64,000 nt of DNA from Oceaniovalibus sp. ACAM 378 (GCF_008085915.1 NZ_VSJK01000011.1:62001-126000), one strand, 5' to 3'. Positions 1 to 8,108 are shown, counted from the first letter of the stretch. Notes: generated by a model from the sequence alone, not told the origin. Numbers and translations are program-made.

Positions 1-282
1 GAGAAAGCGATCAATGTGTCTGCGAAGTGATCGCTCATCAATACCTCCGACACGACGGCAGATCTCAAAGTTTGAGGCAAACACTGTCTCACCATGGCCT
101 GGCTTTAAAAAGCTGAGCATAGCTTGAAGTGTTTGCATGTGGTGTGGCCGAAGCCCAAACTGGGTGTGGGAGTCTCGGAGAGCGCGGAATATCACCCAGA
201 CGTCAGTTTCAGTCGTGGACGTTGCTTTACCAATGGCTTGGTAAGCCTCGCTGCGTTTGATGGACAGTTTTGTGAATGTCAT
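1..282 (-). CDS. repC: Replication initiator RepC, N-terminal part (cut by window edge)
   Basis: The minus strand is open from an ATG ending at 282 to position 1, giving the first 94 residues of a protein that continues outside the window. It reads MTFTKLSIKRSEAYQAIGKA at the start, and around residues 43-60 it has the RepC-like stretch LRPHHMQTLQAMLSFLKPG, followed by TVFASNFEICRRVGGIDERS and LRRHIDRFL, the winged-helix DNA-binding part typical of RepC. RepC binds the origin inside its own gene and initiates plasmid replication. Its place downstream of repA and repB with a ctRNA gene between is the standard repABC order. No good ribosome site precedes the ATG; an upstream in-frame GTG is possible. 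Confidence 0.85.
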   Translation of the reverse strand, partial: MTFTKLSIKRSEAYQAIGKATSTTETDVWVIFRALRDSHTQFGLRPHHMQTLQAMLSFLKPGHGETVFASNFEICRRVGGIDERSLRRHIDRFL

Positions 283-323
283 GTTTTTATGAACGAGGGC
301 GGTTTTGCCCACAACTTCCCCAT
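279..323 (-). CDS. Possible 14-residue leader peptide coupled to repC
   Basis: A short minus-strand reading frame (MGKLWAKPPSFIKT) begins at 323 and its TGA overlaps the repC ATG as ATGA. A purine-rich GGGAAG lies just upstream, though very close to the start. repC has no clear ribosome site of its own, so coupled translation from this leader would explain how repC is read. This is inference: such short frames also arise by chance, and translation has not been shown. Confidence 0.35.
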   Translation of the reverse strand: MGKLWAKPPSFIKT

Positions 324-383
324 CTCTTCCCGCAATTTGCGCGTGAAAAGGCAATAAAAAGACGTCCACCGAATCGGTGACTC

Positions 384-412
384 TTGACTGCATTGTTGGA
401 GATTGCTACATC
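384..412 (+). promoter_or_regulatory. Sigma-70-type promoter of the counter-transcribed RNA
   Basis: TTGACT (384-389) and TACATC (407-412) are separated by 17 bases and point opposite to repABC. Transcription would begin near 419 and run into the hairpin-plus-T-run terminator at 433-472. Position between repB and repC and direction both match ctRNA promoters of repABC plasmids. Confidence 0.7.
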
Positions 413-418
413 ATAGGT

Positions 419-472
419 GCAAAACTGATGATGAGGGCTCTCCAGGGGAAACTTTGGGGGGCTCTTTTTTTA
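419..472 (+). ncRNA. repABC counter-transcribed RNA (ctRNA, incompatibility RNA)
   Basis: Between repB and repC, a short transcript antisense to the repABC message is predicted: promoter at 384-412, start near 419, intrinsic terminator ending at about 472, length about 54 nt. In repABC replicons the ctRNA pairs with the repB-repC leader and lowers RepC synthesis, which sets copy number and incompatibility. The size, place and direction fit that RNA class. The exact 5' end is inferred from promoter spacing. Confidence 0.75.
433..472 (+). terminator. Intrinsic terminator of ctRNA
   Basis: The stem pairs 433-443 (GAGGGCTCTCC) with 456-466 (GGGGGGCTCTT), with several G-U pairs and a 12-base loop, followed by an uninterrupted T-run at 465-471. 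The T-run is on the plus strand, so it ends the antisense RNA and not the repABC message. Confidence 0.75.
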
Positions 473-520
473 TTGGCCTTCGTCTCTCTCCTCTGCTCGT
501 GTTTCTCGTTGTAGCCGGGG

Positions 521-1489
521 TTAGGACCCCGGGCCTCTCTCATTCCGCCATTGGTTGAAGATCTGGCGAAGCATTGCTTCGGCGTTCTCTTCGACCCATT
601 GACCGAATTCTGGGTTGTCCTTCCGCGTAATCTTGATGGCGACGGATCGACCATCGATGGCAAGCGTGGCAAGCGGAGTGCCGCTTTCATCTCTGACCAC
701 ACTGGACTGACCCGGGATTTTTCGCTTAGCGACGCCACGCGCCATGCTGGAGGCCGCATCGAAGACGGCCTGAAACTTTTCAGGGCTTGTCGTATCGTTT
801 TTCACCAAGGAGAGCGTCTCCCTTGCAATGTCCACCAAGGAAGCTTTCTTGGACAGCGCGGCCAGATCCCCCCATTGGCGCCGCCCGATGCCATGTGCCG
901 GCCCAATGAGACGAAAGAGTTCGTCTGGCATTTGCTCAATCACCACGCGATGATTTGAGACACCTTGCCGTGTAAGTCCCAAAGCGTCCTGAATAACACC
1001 TGGCTTGTATCCCGCTTCCTGCATCTCTTTGATAAAGAGCGCCTTTTCGATGAAAGAGGGGTCGAGGCGGAGGTTGTTCTCTTGGCCTTGCGCGATCAGG
1101 GACGCGTCGTCGTCCAACGTTCGTACAATCGCTTTGACTGTCCCGCCAACCTTTCGGATGGCAGCGAGTCGGCGGCGACCATAAACGACACGATACCGGT
1201 CTGGCTGGTCCGAAGGCCGGACCATGATCGGCACCTGCTGACCATGCTTTCGAATACTTTCAGCAAGCTCATTTATACTGTCGTCTTCAAGCCCGAGACG
1301 GTCTCGCAGGCCCTCGATGTCAATCCGGTCAGGATCAATGTCGCGGATCGAATTGGCTGTGATCTCGCGCAAAGAGTCACGCAACCCGCCGACGGATCCG
1401 GGAAGTCTGGAAGATTTTACCGGGGCAGGGATGGAAGCCGTGACTTCGGGTTCCTCTTTCGGAGGCTGATTGAAGATATTGCGTGCCAT
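521..1489 (-). CDS. repB: Plasmid partitioning protein RepB (ParB family)
   Basis: RepB binds centromere-like parS sites and works with RepA to segregate the replicon. The protein (322 residues from the MARNIF start) has the ParB/Spo0J N-terminal domain: a box around residue 85 (ELAESIRKHGQQVPIMVRP), the arginine-rich YRVVYGRRRLAAIRKVG and a helix-turn-helix (LGLTRQGVSNHRVVIEQM). Length is normal for RepB. The ATG at 1489 is preferred over an upstream ATG at 1504 because it abuts the repA stop (TGATG) and matches usual RepB N-termini. It is co-transcribed with repA. I did not find a GTT-N4-GC-N4-AAC type parS palindrome in the cassette. Confidence 0.93.
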   Translation of the reverse strand: MARNIFNQPPKEEPEVTASIPAPVKSSRLPGSVGGLRDSLREITANSIRDIDPDRIDIEGLRDRLGLEDDSINELAESIRKHGQQVPIMVRPSDQPDRYRVVYGRRRLAAIRKVGGTVKAIVRTLDDDASLIAQGQENNLRLDPSFIEKALFIKEMQEAGYKPGVIQDALGLTRQGVSNHRVVIEQMPDELFRLIGPAHGIGRRQWGDLAALSKKASLVDIARETLSLVKNDTTSPEKFQAVFDAASSMARGVAKRKIPGQSSVVRDESGTPLATLAIDGRSVAIKITRKDNPEFGQWVEENAEAMLRQIFNQWRNERGPGS

Positions 1490-2688
1490 CAGCGACGCCC
1501 CCATGCCATCTGAATCGTCTGCTCCAGCTCATCTGCGACGCTGTTTATACTCGTCAGCGCACGATCGAGCGTCTTTCGGATAAGCTGGTTCGGATCAACC
1601 TCGTAGATGGTCTGTTGTGTCATGCCGGCGTCAGAGATCGCGGTGGATTTCAGCATCGGTTCCGTCATGACTTGCCCCGCCAGAATCGACCGAAGGTATC
1701 CGGCCATCTGTGTCTGGGGGCCGTCGGACGGCTCATATCGTGTGACGAGGAACTTGACGAAGTCCCATGTCACGCGTCTCCCAATGGCTTCTTCGACAGC
1801 TTTTATTGTCTCGGACGCCAGTTTGAGGAATTGGCTCATCGAAGCAATGTCGAGCATGCCTGGGACGACAGTGACAAGCAGACCGGTCGATGCAGACAGG
1901 GCCGTCAATGTCAAAAAGCCCAATTGAGGTGGGCAATCGATCAGAACGATGTCGTAGTCGGCATCAACTTCTTCCAAGGCCAGAGCCAGGCGCTCAGCGA
2001 AAATCGGTTGGGCTCTGCGGGCAAGTGCATTCGCGGTCTCGGTTTCGTACTCGGAAAGCATCAACCCGGCCGGAACCATGTCGAGCTTGTGAAAATAGGT
2101 TTTCTGAATGACCTCAGAGAGCGGAACCTGATCTTCATACCGCAAGGCGTCGTAAATGGTGCCGCCGTCGGCGAACTCCAATTCAGGACGGATGCCAAAG
2201 AAAGTAGTCAGGCTGGCCTGCGGGTCGAGATCAAGTACGAGCACGCGATAGCCACGCAAAGCATAACGCTGCGCCAGGTGAATCGTCGCCGTCGTCTTGG
2301 AAGATCCACCCTTGAAGTTGACCACCGAAATCACCTGGAGGCGATCACCCTCGCGACGCCCGGGACGATAGGCGTCCGCGTTCTTGCCGGTGCGACCGAG
2401 GATGTCGCGCAGAGTATCTACTTCCTCGGCGCTGTAAAACCTATGGCCACGATTGTCGGTGTGAACGTCCGGGAAGCTCCCGTCTTTATGGCGATTGCGC
2501 AGGTTCGATGTGCTGACGCGGAGCACACTTGCGACCTCAGTCGAACTGAAGCGTCGTAAAGCTTTGCGCGCCTCGGGCTCAAACGCGATTTTCATCTGCC
2601 GATCGAGCGACTCGGCCAAATTGTCCGCGAAGGCTCCAATATCAGCTGAGCCAATACCTTGCGCAAATCCAGCGTTTCGATCATCCAT
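1489..2688 (-). CDS. repA: Plasmid partitioning ATPase RepA (ParA family)
   Basis: RepA is the ParA-type Walker ATPase of repABC cassettes; it partitions the replicon and represses the operon. The 399-residue protein has an N-terminal MerR-like winged helix (RRFSSTEVASVLRVSTSNLR, then HRFYSAEEVDTLR), then the deviant Walker A motif VNFKGGSSKTT, the LDLDPQASLT motif and Walker B VLIDCPPQLG. The ATG at 2688 (MDDRNAGF) is chosen because GAGAGG lies 8 bases upstream and the length fits the family; a longer frame reaches 2748. A set of inverted CTGACG repeats just upstream (2728-2774) is a plausible autorepression or parS site. Confidence 0.93.
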   Translation of the reverse strand: MDDRNAGFAQGIGSADIGAFADNLAESLDRQMKIAFEPEARKALRRFSSTEVASVLRVSTSNLRNRHKDGSFPDVHTDNRGHRFYSAEEVDTLRDILGRTGKNADAYRPGRREGDRLQVISVVNFKGGSSKTTATIHLAQRYALRGYRVLVLDLDPQASLTTFFGIRPELEFADGGTIYDALRYEDQVPLSEVIQKTYFHKLDMVPAGLMLSEYETETANALARRAQPIFAERLALALEEVDADYDIVLIDCPPQLGFLTLTALSASTGLLVTVVPGMLDIASMSQFLKLASETIKAVEEAIGRRVTWDFVKFLVTRYEPSDGPQTQMAGYLRSILAGQVMTEPMLKSTAISDAGMTQQTIYEVDPNQLIRKTLDRALTSINSVADELEQTIQMAWGRR

Positions 2689-2727
2689 GTTCTGCCGCCT
2701 CTCGTGGCCTTTTCGAAGGCTCTTTAT

Positions 2728-2774
2728 CATTCTGACGATCGAAAGCACGCCTGACGCATTCCGTCGTCAGAATG
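2728..2774. promoter_or_regulatory. Inverted-repeat control region upstream of repA
   Basis: CATTCTGACGA (2728-2738) is exactly the reverse complement of TCGTCAGAATG (2764-2774). A further CTGACG (2751-2756) forms a second inverted pair with CGTCAG (2765-2770). Three half-sites within 47 bases, 40 bases upstream of repA, suggest binding sites for RepA or RepB; the role is inferred from place and symmetry. Confidence 0.6.
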
Positions 2775-2828
2775 GAAATGCCATGAACGCGGGCATCCGG
2801 CAAGAAGAATCTAAATGTAGTTCAGAAG

Positions 2829-2837
2829 TTATCCACA
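2829..2837 (+). promoter_or_regulatory. Consensus DnaA box
   Basis: TTATCCACA is a perfect 9-base DnaA box. It stands alone about 140 bases upstream of repA. In repABC replicons the main origin is usually inside repC, so this site may influence repA expression or replication, or be accidental. Confidence 0.4.
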
Positions 2838-3138
2838 GGGCCAATTGTCTGCGCCCGTTCCGCGAAGATATAAGACCTTGAAACCATTATATAAACGGAT
2901 TTCTGGGCACGCTGCAACCGGTACGAGGAATTTGACCCGGTGACAGCGTAACCTCCCTTCGTTGTTGAGGAATCTGAGATTTTATGGCTCAGGCGATGAT
3001 GATTCTGGAAACGTGACGTGGTCTGTGGCTCTACGCACATCGATAATCAATCGACTACAGCAACCCCAGCTTTCTGGCAGGCTCCAGCAGCATCTTTACA
3101 GGCCACGCCGGGCGCATTCGACGGACATGTGGCACTCA

Positions 3139-3463
3139 ATCCAGAGCTGTTTTGTTCAGTCGCTCCCATATAACCGTCCTGACGCGCCAGACGGACCTTG
3201 CGCAATGCTGCAGGATCCTTGGCTCGCTGACCAGAGCTTCAACCGACGCGGCCCTAGGTGCGCGCGCTGGCGAGCTCCTCTTTGGCACGATAACGGATTT
3301 GCGCGCGTTCGAACTTGGCCGCCGAACCCAGAACCTGGAGCGTGAACTTGCCCTGCAGGGGCGCAATATCGGCCGGGTCCAGCAGCAAGCGGAAGAAGGC
3401 GCCGCCTATTTCAGGACCTGCGATTGGGGCACGGGGGTCTGATCCTCTGTCGATACGCGGCAA
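3139..3463 (-). pseudogene. Serine recombinase (resolvase/invertase) fragment, frameshifted
   Basis: Minus-strand residues LQGKFTLQVLGSAAKFERAQ followed by IRYRAKEELASAR match the end of the resolvase catalytic domain, where the family has G-K-hydrophobic-L-S-hydrophobic-FER before the long E helix. The frame then stops at 3254; in another frame VEALVSEPRILQHCARSV and TVIWERLNKTAL look like the remains of the C-terminal helix-turn-helix. The catalytic serine and N-terminal part are absent. It is a decayed remnant of a transposon resolvase or plasmid multimer-resolution gene. The match is by eye and moderate. Confidence 0.55.
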
Positions 3464-3593
3464 AGCCGATCAGGGGCATGAAAACTGGCTATCTGCAAAT
3501 CAATCAATGGGTACTAAACGACCGCTTAGTGGTGGTGGAGACTTATAATGCCGCTGCCTTTATCAAGCTCACTAGGAATCGGTCCCGTCGCAT

Positions 3594-3905
3594 TTGGCAT
3601 CAGACGTTCATTTTGACGCTGGTATGGCCGAGCTGTTTCAGAAGGGTTCCATCATCAACTGCGGCGCTGCTGGCAATGCCCGCGCGCCGGGATTGGCCGA
3701 AGAATATCGCAAGGCGATCCCGGTTCCCTACGAGATACTGCGGTTTCGCTGCCCTGTTTGCAGCGGCCATCTGAAGGCTTCGTTCTGGATGCGGGATGGA
3801 CATCTGTGCGCCCAATGCCACAGATGCGATGGGTTGCTCAACGGCAGGGGAGGACGGTGGATCGCTTGTATGCAGACTTGGGCGGATTCTTTTCCTCCAA
3901 AGTAA
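3594..3905 (+). CDS. Doubtful small protein with cysteine pairs
   Basis: This 103-residue frame with a TTG start carries CPVCSGHLKASFWMRDGHLC and then AQCHRCDG, a spacing of CxxC pairs that could bind zinc. No ribosome site is evident, no family was recognised and it lies among mobile-element remains. It could be a fragment of a larger zinc-ribbon protein or a chance frame. No function is proposed. Confidence 0.2.
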   Translation: MASDVHFDAGMAELFQKGSIINCGAAGNARAPGLAEEYRKAIPVPYEILRFRCPVCSGHLKASFWMRDGHLCAQCHRCDGLLNGRGGRWIACMQTWADSFPPK

Positions 3906-4130
3906 GGCCTGAAAGATCATTCTTGACAGCCTCGACCACCACTCGCACCTTGAGCTTCTACCTTTGAAACTAGAGCGACAGTTCATGCGCGCAAGCATCC
4001 GCTCTCTATGTCCGATAAGGCAAGATTATAGGACATAGAAGAGATATACGATGTGGGGCGGTTAGCTATCTAATGTGTGGCTCAAAGCGCCGTGCATGAG
4101 GCCGGAACAAGAACCAGCAGCCACATTGTC

Positions 4131-4543
4131 TCAGGGCCCGCGTGGGCTCTTATGGGTGGATAGGTCGTCGCGACTAACGACGGTGCCAAGGTCGAGCACC
4201 GGTGCGAGCTGTGTTTCGATATAGGTGTCAAATGATGAGCCGTTGTTGCACCATTGGTTCAAGCACAATGGCGAATGCCGTTCATAGCACGAGTGATGAC
4301 CAGCGCATTTTGCGTCAGTCCGGCGATGAACGTCTGTGTCTTCCATTTGCCGAAGGGTGCAGTTCCGTAAAGCCGCTCACCAGCCGACGCACGACCCCGA
4401 AGACGGGTCAGGTTCGTTTGGACGGCTGTCTCGTCCATTGCCCGGCAGGCGATTGCGGAGCAATCTGCCGAGAGGGGATGAAGCACTCCCCAAGCCAGTT
4501 TTACCAGCTTGGGATTCTGTCTGACGTTGAGAAGACCTCCCAC
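4131..4543 (-). pseudogene. IS630-family transposase remnant, frameshifted
   Basis: Two overlapping minus-strand frames carry parts of one IS630-type DDE transposase. The first (4259-4543) has DETAVQTNLTRLRGRASAGE and then RLYGTAPFGKWKTQTFIAGL, the region of the first catalytic Asp. The second (4131-4346) has SFDTYIETQLAPVLDLGTVV followed by SRDDLSTHKSPRGP, the region of the second Asp. The two are in different frames, so a frameshift separates them, and the C-terminal part with the third acidic residue is missing. No terminal inverted repeats were identified. Confidence 0.75.
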
Positions 4544-4649
4544 ACGCGTGTCGCCCCGAATGTTCCAGAATGCGTCACTCAGCTGGATAATGTCTTCAGC
4601 CGTGGTTCAACTGCTGTGATCGTATTTTAGTCGACCGCACCGAGTGCAA

Positions 4650-6059
4650 TCAGGCACCCGGCGGATCATTGGATGCGCGTCCCGTCGGCAAGGCGACTGA
4701 TGTCGCGGCACAGATTTCACGCAGCGCAGGCTTCAGCCCTTCCTCAAGTGTAGGATGATAAAACGGTATCTCCAAAAGAGCGCTTGCAGTTTCACCGCGC
4801 TGGATCGCTTGGACAAGAAAATGCGCCAGGTGATCGGCACCTGGGCAGAACAAATCTGCCCCGACCAGACGTCCATCAGATGCTGAGGCGTAAAGCTTGA
4901 CCAGACCCTTTGCGCGCGCTTCGACCTTGGCGCGGCCCTGATCGGCATAAGAAGCGTGACCGGTGATTGTGGTGTCGTCCGGTCTTTCTCCCAATATCGC
5001 CAGCGGCGGATCAGTAAAGGTCAGCGCAAAAGCCGGTGTGCGCGTGGACGCCTCGACCGCCGGATAAGCGGCGGCGTTGCGCCCGGCAACGCTGCCCTCG
5101 TTTGACGCATCGTGCAGCACGGCTGCATCGGCGTTTGCGTCACCGGCGATAAAGACGGGTGCGTCGCCACATTGGAGAGTGTTGCGATCAAATACCGGCA
5201 CACCATGATCATCAAGCTCGAGCCCCGTCACATCAAGCCCGAGACCGTGGAGCGCGGGTGGACGCCCAGTCGCGACAAGAACACGGTCGAACGTTCGCTC
5301 ACCCTCGGAGCCACCCGTCCAAGACAGCCGCACGCCACCGTCCACTTTTTCTGTGACCACATCGACTCCAAGATGACACTTGAGCTCTTGCCCGATGATA
5401 TCGATGAGAGCCGCCTGCACATCGGAATCCTGCGCGCCGCCAAGGGTTTTGGAATGGTCAAAGAGAACCGTATCAACGTCAAGTCGCGACATGGCCTGCG
5501 CCAGCTCAAGCCCGATCGCACCACCGCCGATTACTGCCAGCGACTCGGGAAGATCCTGCAATTCGAACACACTCTCATTGGTAAGGGCCAGATCGCCGAG
5601 GCTTTTGAACGGTTCCGGCATGCTCGCAATCGAGCCGGTTGCGATCACAATCGCCCTGGCGCTGACGGTGTCGCCATTATCAAGGGTAAGTTCCGTCTGC
5701 CCCGTAAAGCGCGCACGAGCCTTGATGCATACGCCGTTCGGCAGATCGTCGAAGGTTTGACGAGTCCCTTTCACGAACTTGTCACGTTCCTGTTGGACGC
5801 GGGCCATAACGGCGCGTCCGTCCACCGTGACCTCCCGCGTCGTGATCCCGAACACAGCTGTGCCACGAGCGTTGTGTGCAGCACCCGCCGCAGCAATAAG
5901 AAGTTTGGATGGCATACACCCCGTGGTCGCGCACAGTGTGCCGCGAAAGGCTTCATCGATTAAAAGGGTCCGCGCGCCTTCTGCGCGCGCGCGACGCTCG
6001 GCGGCGAGGCCGGCGGTGCCGGCCCCGATTATCGCGACATCCGTGTCATGATGGGTCAA
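4650..6059 (-). CDS. Dihydrolipoyl dehydrogenase-like FAD disulfide oxidoreductase
   Basis: This is a class I pyridine nucleotide-disulfide oxidoreductase of 469 residues. It has the N-terminal FAD motif IIGAGTAGLAAERRA, the redox-active cysteine pair in LCATTGCMPSK (CX4C), an NAD-binding motif AVIGGGAIGLELAQAM, the second FAD motif VFIAGDANAD and the C-terminal His-Glu catalytic dyad in FYHPTLEEG. These features fit dihydrolipoyl or related dehydrogenases rather than mercuric reductase, whose C-terminal cysteines are absent. No 2-oxoacid dehydrogenase subunits are nearby. It overlaps the upstream aldehyde dehydrogenase gene by 4 bases (ATGA) and so belongs to its operon, suggesting a redox partner role; the actual substrate is unknown. 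Confidence 0.85.
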   Translation of the reverse strand: MTHHDTDVAIIGAGTAGLAAERRARAEGARTLLIDEAFRGTLCATTGCMPSKLLIAAAGAAHNARGTAVFGITTREVTVDGRAVMARVQQERDKFVKGTRQTFDDLPNGVCIKARARFTGQTELTLDNGDTVSARAIVIATGSIASMPEPFKSLGDLALTNESVFELQDLPESLAVIGGGAIGLELAQAMSRLDVDTVLFDHSKTLGGAQDSDVQAALIDIIGQELKCHLGVDVVTEKVDGGVRLSWTGGSEGERTFDRVLVATGRPPALHGLGLDVTGLELDDHGVPVFDRNTLQCGDAPVFIAGDANADAAVLHDASNEGSVAGRNAAAYPAVEASTRTPAFALTFTDPPLAILGERPDDTTITGHASYADQGRAKVEARAKGLVKLYASASDGRLVGADLFCPGADHLAHFLVQAIQRGETASALLEIPFYHPTLEEGLKPALREICAATSVALPTGRASNDPPGA

Positions 6060-7447
6060 GACTTCGCACCATTATCCATCATGTAGATGGACTTGGCGTT
6101 GACGAATTCTTTCATCCCGAAGCCGCCATGTTCGCGCCCGTAACCGGAATTCTTCACACCACCGAAGGGCATGTTCGGGATCGCGATGTTGTACCCGTTA
6201 AGCGAGATCATCCCGGTGTCGAATTGCTCTGCCGCCAGCTTGCGCGCGCGGTTCTCATCCTTGGAAAAGATGCCGCCGCCCAGTCCATAGCGGCTGTCAT
6301 TGGCAATGCGCATGGCATCCTCGTCATCCTCGGCCTTGATGATCGAAGCGACAGGTCCGAACAACTCATCATCATAGGCGGGCTGACCGGGTTTCACGTC
6401 GACCAGCACGGTGGCGGGATAATAGGCCCCTTTGCGGTCGGGCACCTTGCCCCCAACGATCGCGCGCGCGCCCTTCTCGACGCTTTCATCCACTTGCACG
6501 GCTAGCTTATCACGCAGGTCGTCGCGCGCCATGGGCCCGAGACCGGTCTTCGCATCCGTCGGGTCACCCATCTCGATGGTCTTCATCTTGGCGGCGTAGC
6601 CCTCAACAAAGGCATCATAGTTCTTTGCCGTGACGATAAACCGTTTTCCGTTCACGCAAGTCTGGCCGTTGTTGTAAATCCGCGCCGTGACGCAGGCTTC
6701 GACGGCAATATCGAGATCGGCATCGTCCAATACGATGTAGGCATCATTCGACCCCAGTTCGAGCACGGTCTTCTTGAGTTGCTCGGCGGCCTTCTGCGCC
6801 ACCGTCCGACCGGCCTTGTCACTGCCCGTCAGGGTCACGCCGCGCACCAGATCATTCTCGATGATCAGATCGGATTGGTCGTGGTCGACCAGCAGGACGG
6901 TAAAGAGATTCTTGGGCAGGCCCGCACGCTCCATCAAATCACGCAGGAACAGCCCCGACCCGGTGCAATTCTCGGCATGTTTAAGAAGGACACCGTTACC
7001 GGTCATCAGGTTGGCAATGGCGTAGCGCACAACCTGATAGCAGGGGAAGTTCCACGGCTGAATGCCATAGATGACGCCCAACGGCGCAAAGTGAACGACG
7101 CCCGTGCCACCGGGGATTTCGCGTTCTTCATCGGCCAGCGCCTCGGGGCCGTTATCGGCGGTAAACTGACAGATTTGTGCGCATAGGTCGATTTCCTGGC
7201 GGCTGTCGCCGATCAGCTTGCCGACCTCACGGGTCATGAGCTGGGCAAAATCTTCCTTGCTGTTCGTAAGTTCCTCACCGATTGCCCGAATGATCTTGGC
7301 CCGGTCATTCGCTGACTGCTGCCGCCAATCAAGAAATGCCTCGTGGCAGCTGCGCACGGCGTCCCGCGCCTCGTTGTTGGTCATGAGGGTGTAGGTTTCC
7401 AGCGTTTCTTCCGTCGCTGGATTGATGGTGGTGATCTGGGCAGTCAT
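6056..7447 (-). CDS. NAD(P)-dependent aldehyde dehydrogenase, succinate-semialdehyde type
   Basis: The 463-residue enzyme belongs to the aldehyde dehydrogenase superfamily and resembles the Sad/YneI succinate-semialdehyde dehydrogenases. Visible are the cofactor-region motif PWNFPCYQVVRYA, the general-base Glu in VLELGSNDAYIVLDDADLD, the catalytic Cys in NNGQTCVNGKRFIV and the C-terminal PFGGVKNSGYGREHGGFG. The start at 7447 (MTAQITTINPATEET) is chosen for the GGAGA seven bases upstream and family alignment; the frame is open further upstream to 7537 but without a ribosome site. It starts the two-gene operon with the flavoprotein and is divergent from the OhrR-like regulator, which probably controls it. 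Confidence 0.88.
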   Translation of the reverse strand: MTAQITTINPATEETLETYTLMTNNEARDAVRSCHEAFLDWRQQSANDRAKIIRAIGEELTNSKEDFAQLMTREVGKLIGDSRQEIDLCAQICQFTADNGPEALADEEREIPGGTGVVHFAPLGVIYGIQPWNFPCYQVVRYAIANLMTGNGVLLKHAENCTGSGLFLRDLMERAGLPKNLFTVLLVDHDQSDLIIENDLVRGVTLTGSDKAGRTVAQKAAEQLKKTVLELGSNDAYIVLDDADLDIAVEACVTARIYNNGQTCVNGKRFIVTAKNYDAFVEGYAAKMKTIEMGDPTDAKTGLGPMARDDLRDKLAVQVDESVEKGARAIVGGKVPDRKGAYYPATVLVDVKPGQPAYDDELFGPVASIIKAEDDEDAMRIANDSRYGLGGGIFSKDENRARKLAAEQFDTGMISLNGYNIAIPNMPFGGVKNSGYGREHGGFGMKEFVNAKSIYMMDNGAKS

Positions 7448-7526
7448 GAATGTCTCCACATTGTCTTCATCAGTGTTCTGTGGAAACAACTTATCGCAAG
7501 CACTCAGGTTCCTTATATAAAAGTAT

Positions 7527-7538
7527 ATTGTGTGCAAT
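7527..7538. promoter_or_regulatory. Probable MarR/OhrR operator
   Basis: ATTG-TGTG-CAAT is a perfect inverted repeat of ATTG and CAAT half-sites in the intergenic region between the aldehyde dehydrogenase and the MarR-type gene, embedded in an AT-rich stretch (TATATAAAAGTATATTG). Its place between divergent genes suggests binding by the neighbouring regulator. A related AAAGTATATTT stretch occurs near 8135, upstream of the amidase gene. Confidence 0.5.
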
Positions 7539-7631
7539 GGTTGTCTCGTGCCAATCGTCTGCTACTCACGGATTTTCCAGTTTCAGTGGAAATGATTTGG
7601 AATTGAGCGCACGACACAAGAGGTGACCAAG

Positions 7632-8108
7632 GTGACAACGAACGCGGATGCGACGAACGACCTTGCGCTGGAGATGCAGCTTTGTTTTCCACTCTACGCG
7701 GCGTCAAACCTTATTGCCCGGCTTTACCGACCAGTGCTTAAACCGCTCGGGCTGACCTATCCGCAATATCTCGTGATGCTGGTACTTTGGGAAAGTTCAC
7801 CTCAGAGCATCGGTGGGCTCGGCGAGAAACTTCACCTCGACAGCGGGACGCTGACGCCCCTCATCAAGCGGCTTGTGGCGGGCGACCTTGTCAGCCGCAA
7901 TCGCGATCCGTCCGATGATCGGCGCGTTCTGGTCTCGCTGACGGAAAAGGGGCGTGCGCTCCGGACAGAAGCGGCACGCGTGCCACAATCCCTTGTGGAT
8001 GGCTTGGCGATCACGACGGGGGAACTTGAGCATCTGCGCGGCGAGGTGCAGAACCTCGTGCGGATCCTGACGGCTTCGGATGCAAGGACAGCGGCAGACA
8101 ATCGATAG
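7632..8108 (+). CDS. ohrR: MarR-family regulator, OhrR-like
   Basis: This winged-helix repressor of about 158 residues matches OhrR, the organic-peroxide sensor. The N-terminal EMQLCFPLYAASNLIARLYR holds the redox-sensing cysteine at the usual place, followed by LGLTYPQYLVMLVLWE, the recognition region LHLDSGTLTPLIKRL and the wing DDRRVLVSLTEKGR. GTG at 7632 is favoured because AGAGGTGA lies five bases upstream; an in-frame GTG at 7623 is the alternative. No ohr peroxidase is adjacent; the divergent neighbours are an aldehyde dehydrogenase and a flavoprotein, so it may instead sense electrophiles or aldehydes. The symbol names the subfamily, not a proven target. Confidence 0.85.
   Translation: MTTNADATNDLALEMQLCFPLYAASNLIARLYRPVLKPLGLTYPQYLVMLVLWESSPQSIGGLGEKLHLDSGTLTPLIKRLVAGDLVSRNRDPSDDRRVLVSLTEKGRALRTEAARVPQSLVDGLAITTGELEHLRGEVQNLVRILTASDARTAADNR

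Larger units (their letters stand above)
2838..4649. other. Gene-poor region with decayed mobile elements
   Basis: Apart from the recombinase and transposase remnants listed separately and one doubtful small frame at 3594-3905, I see no convincing intact gene here. Frames are short, overlapping on both strands and without recognisable domains. It reads as an insertion hotspot next to the replication cassette. Confidence 0.6.

Noticed and set aside
1483-2559. A 358-residue plus-strand frame
   Set aside because: It is antisense to repA, whose Walker motifs are unmistakable.
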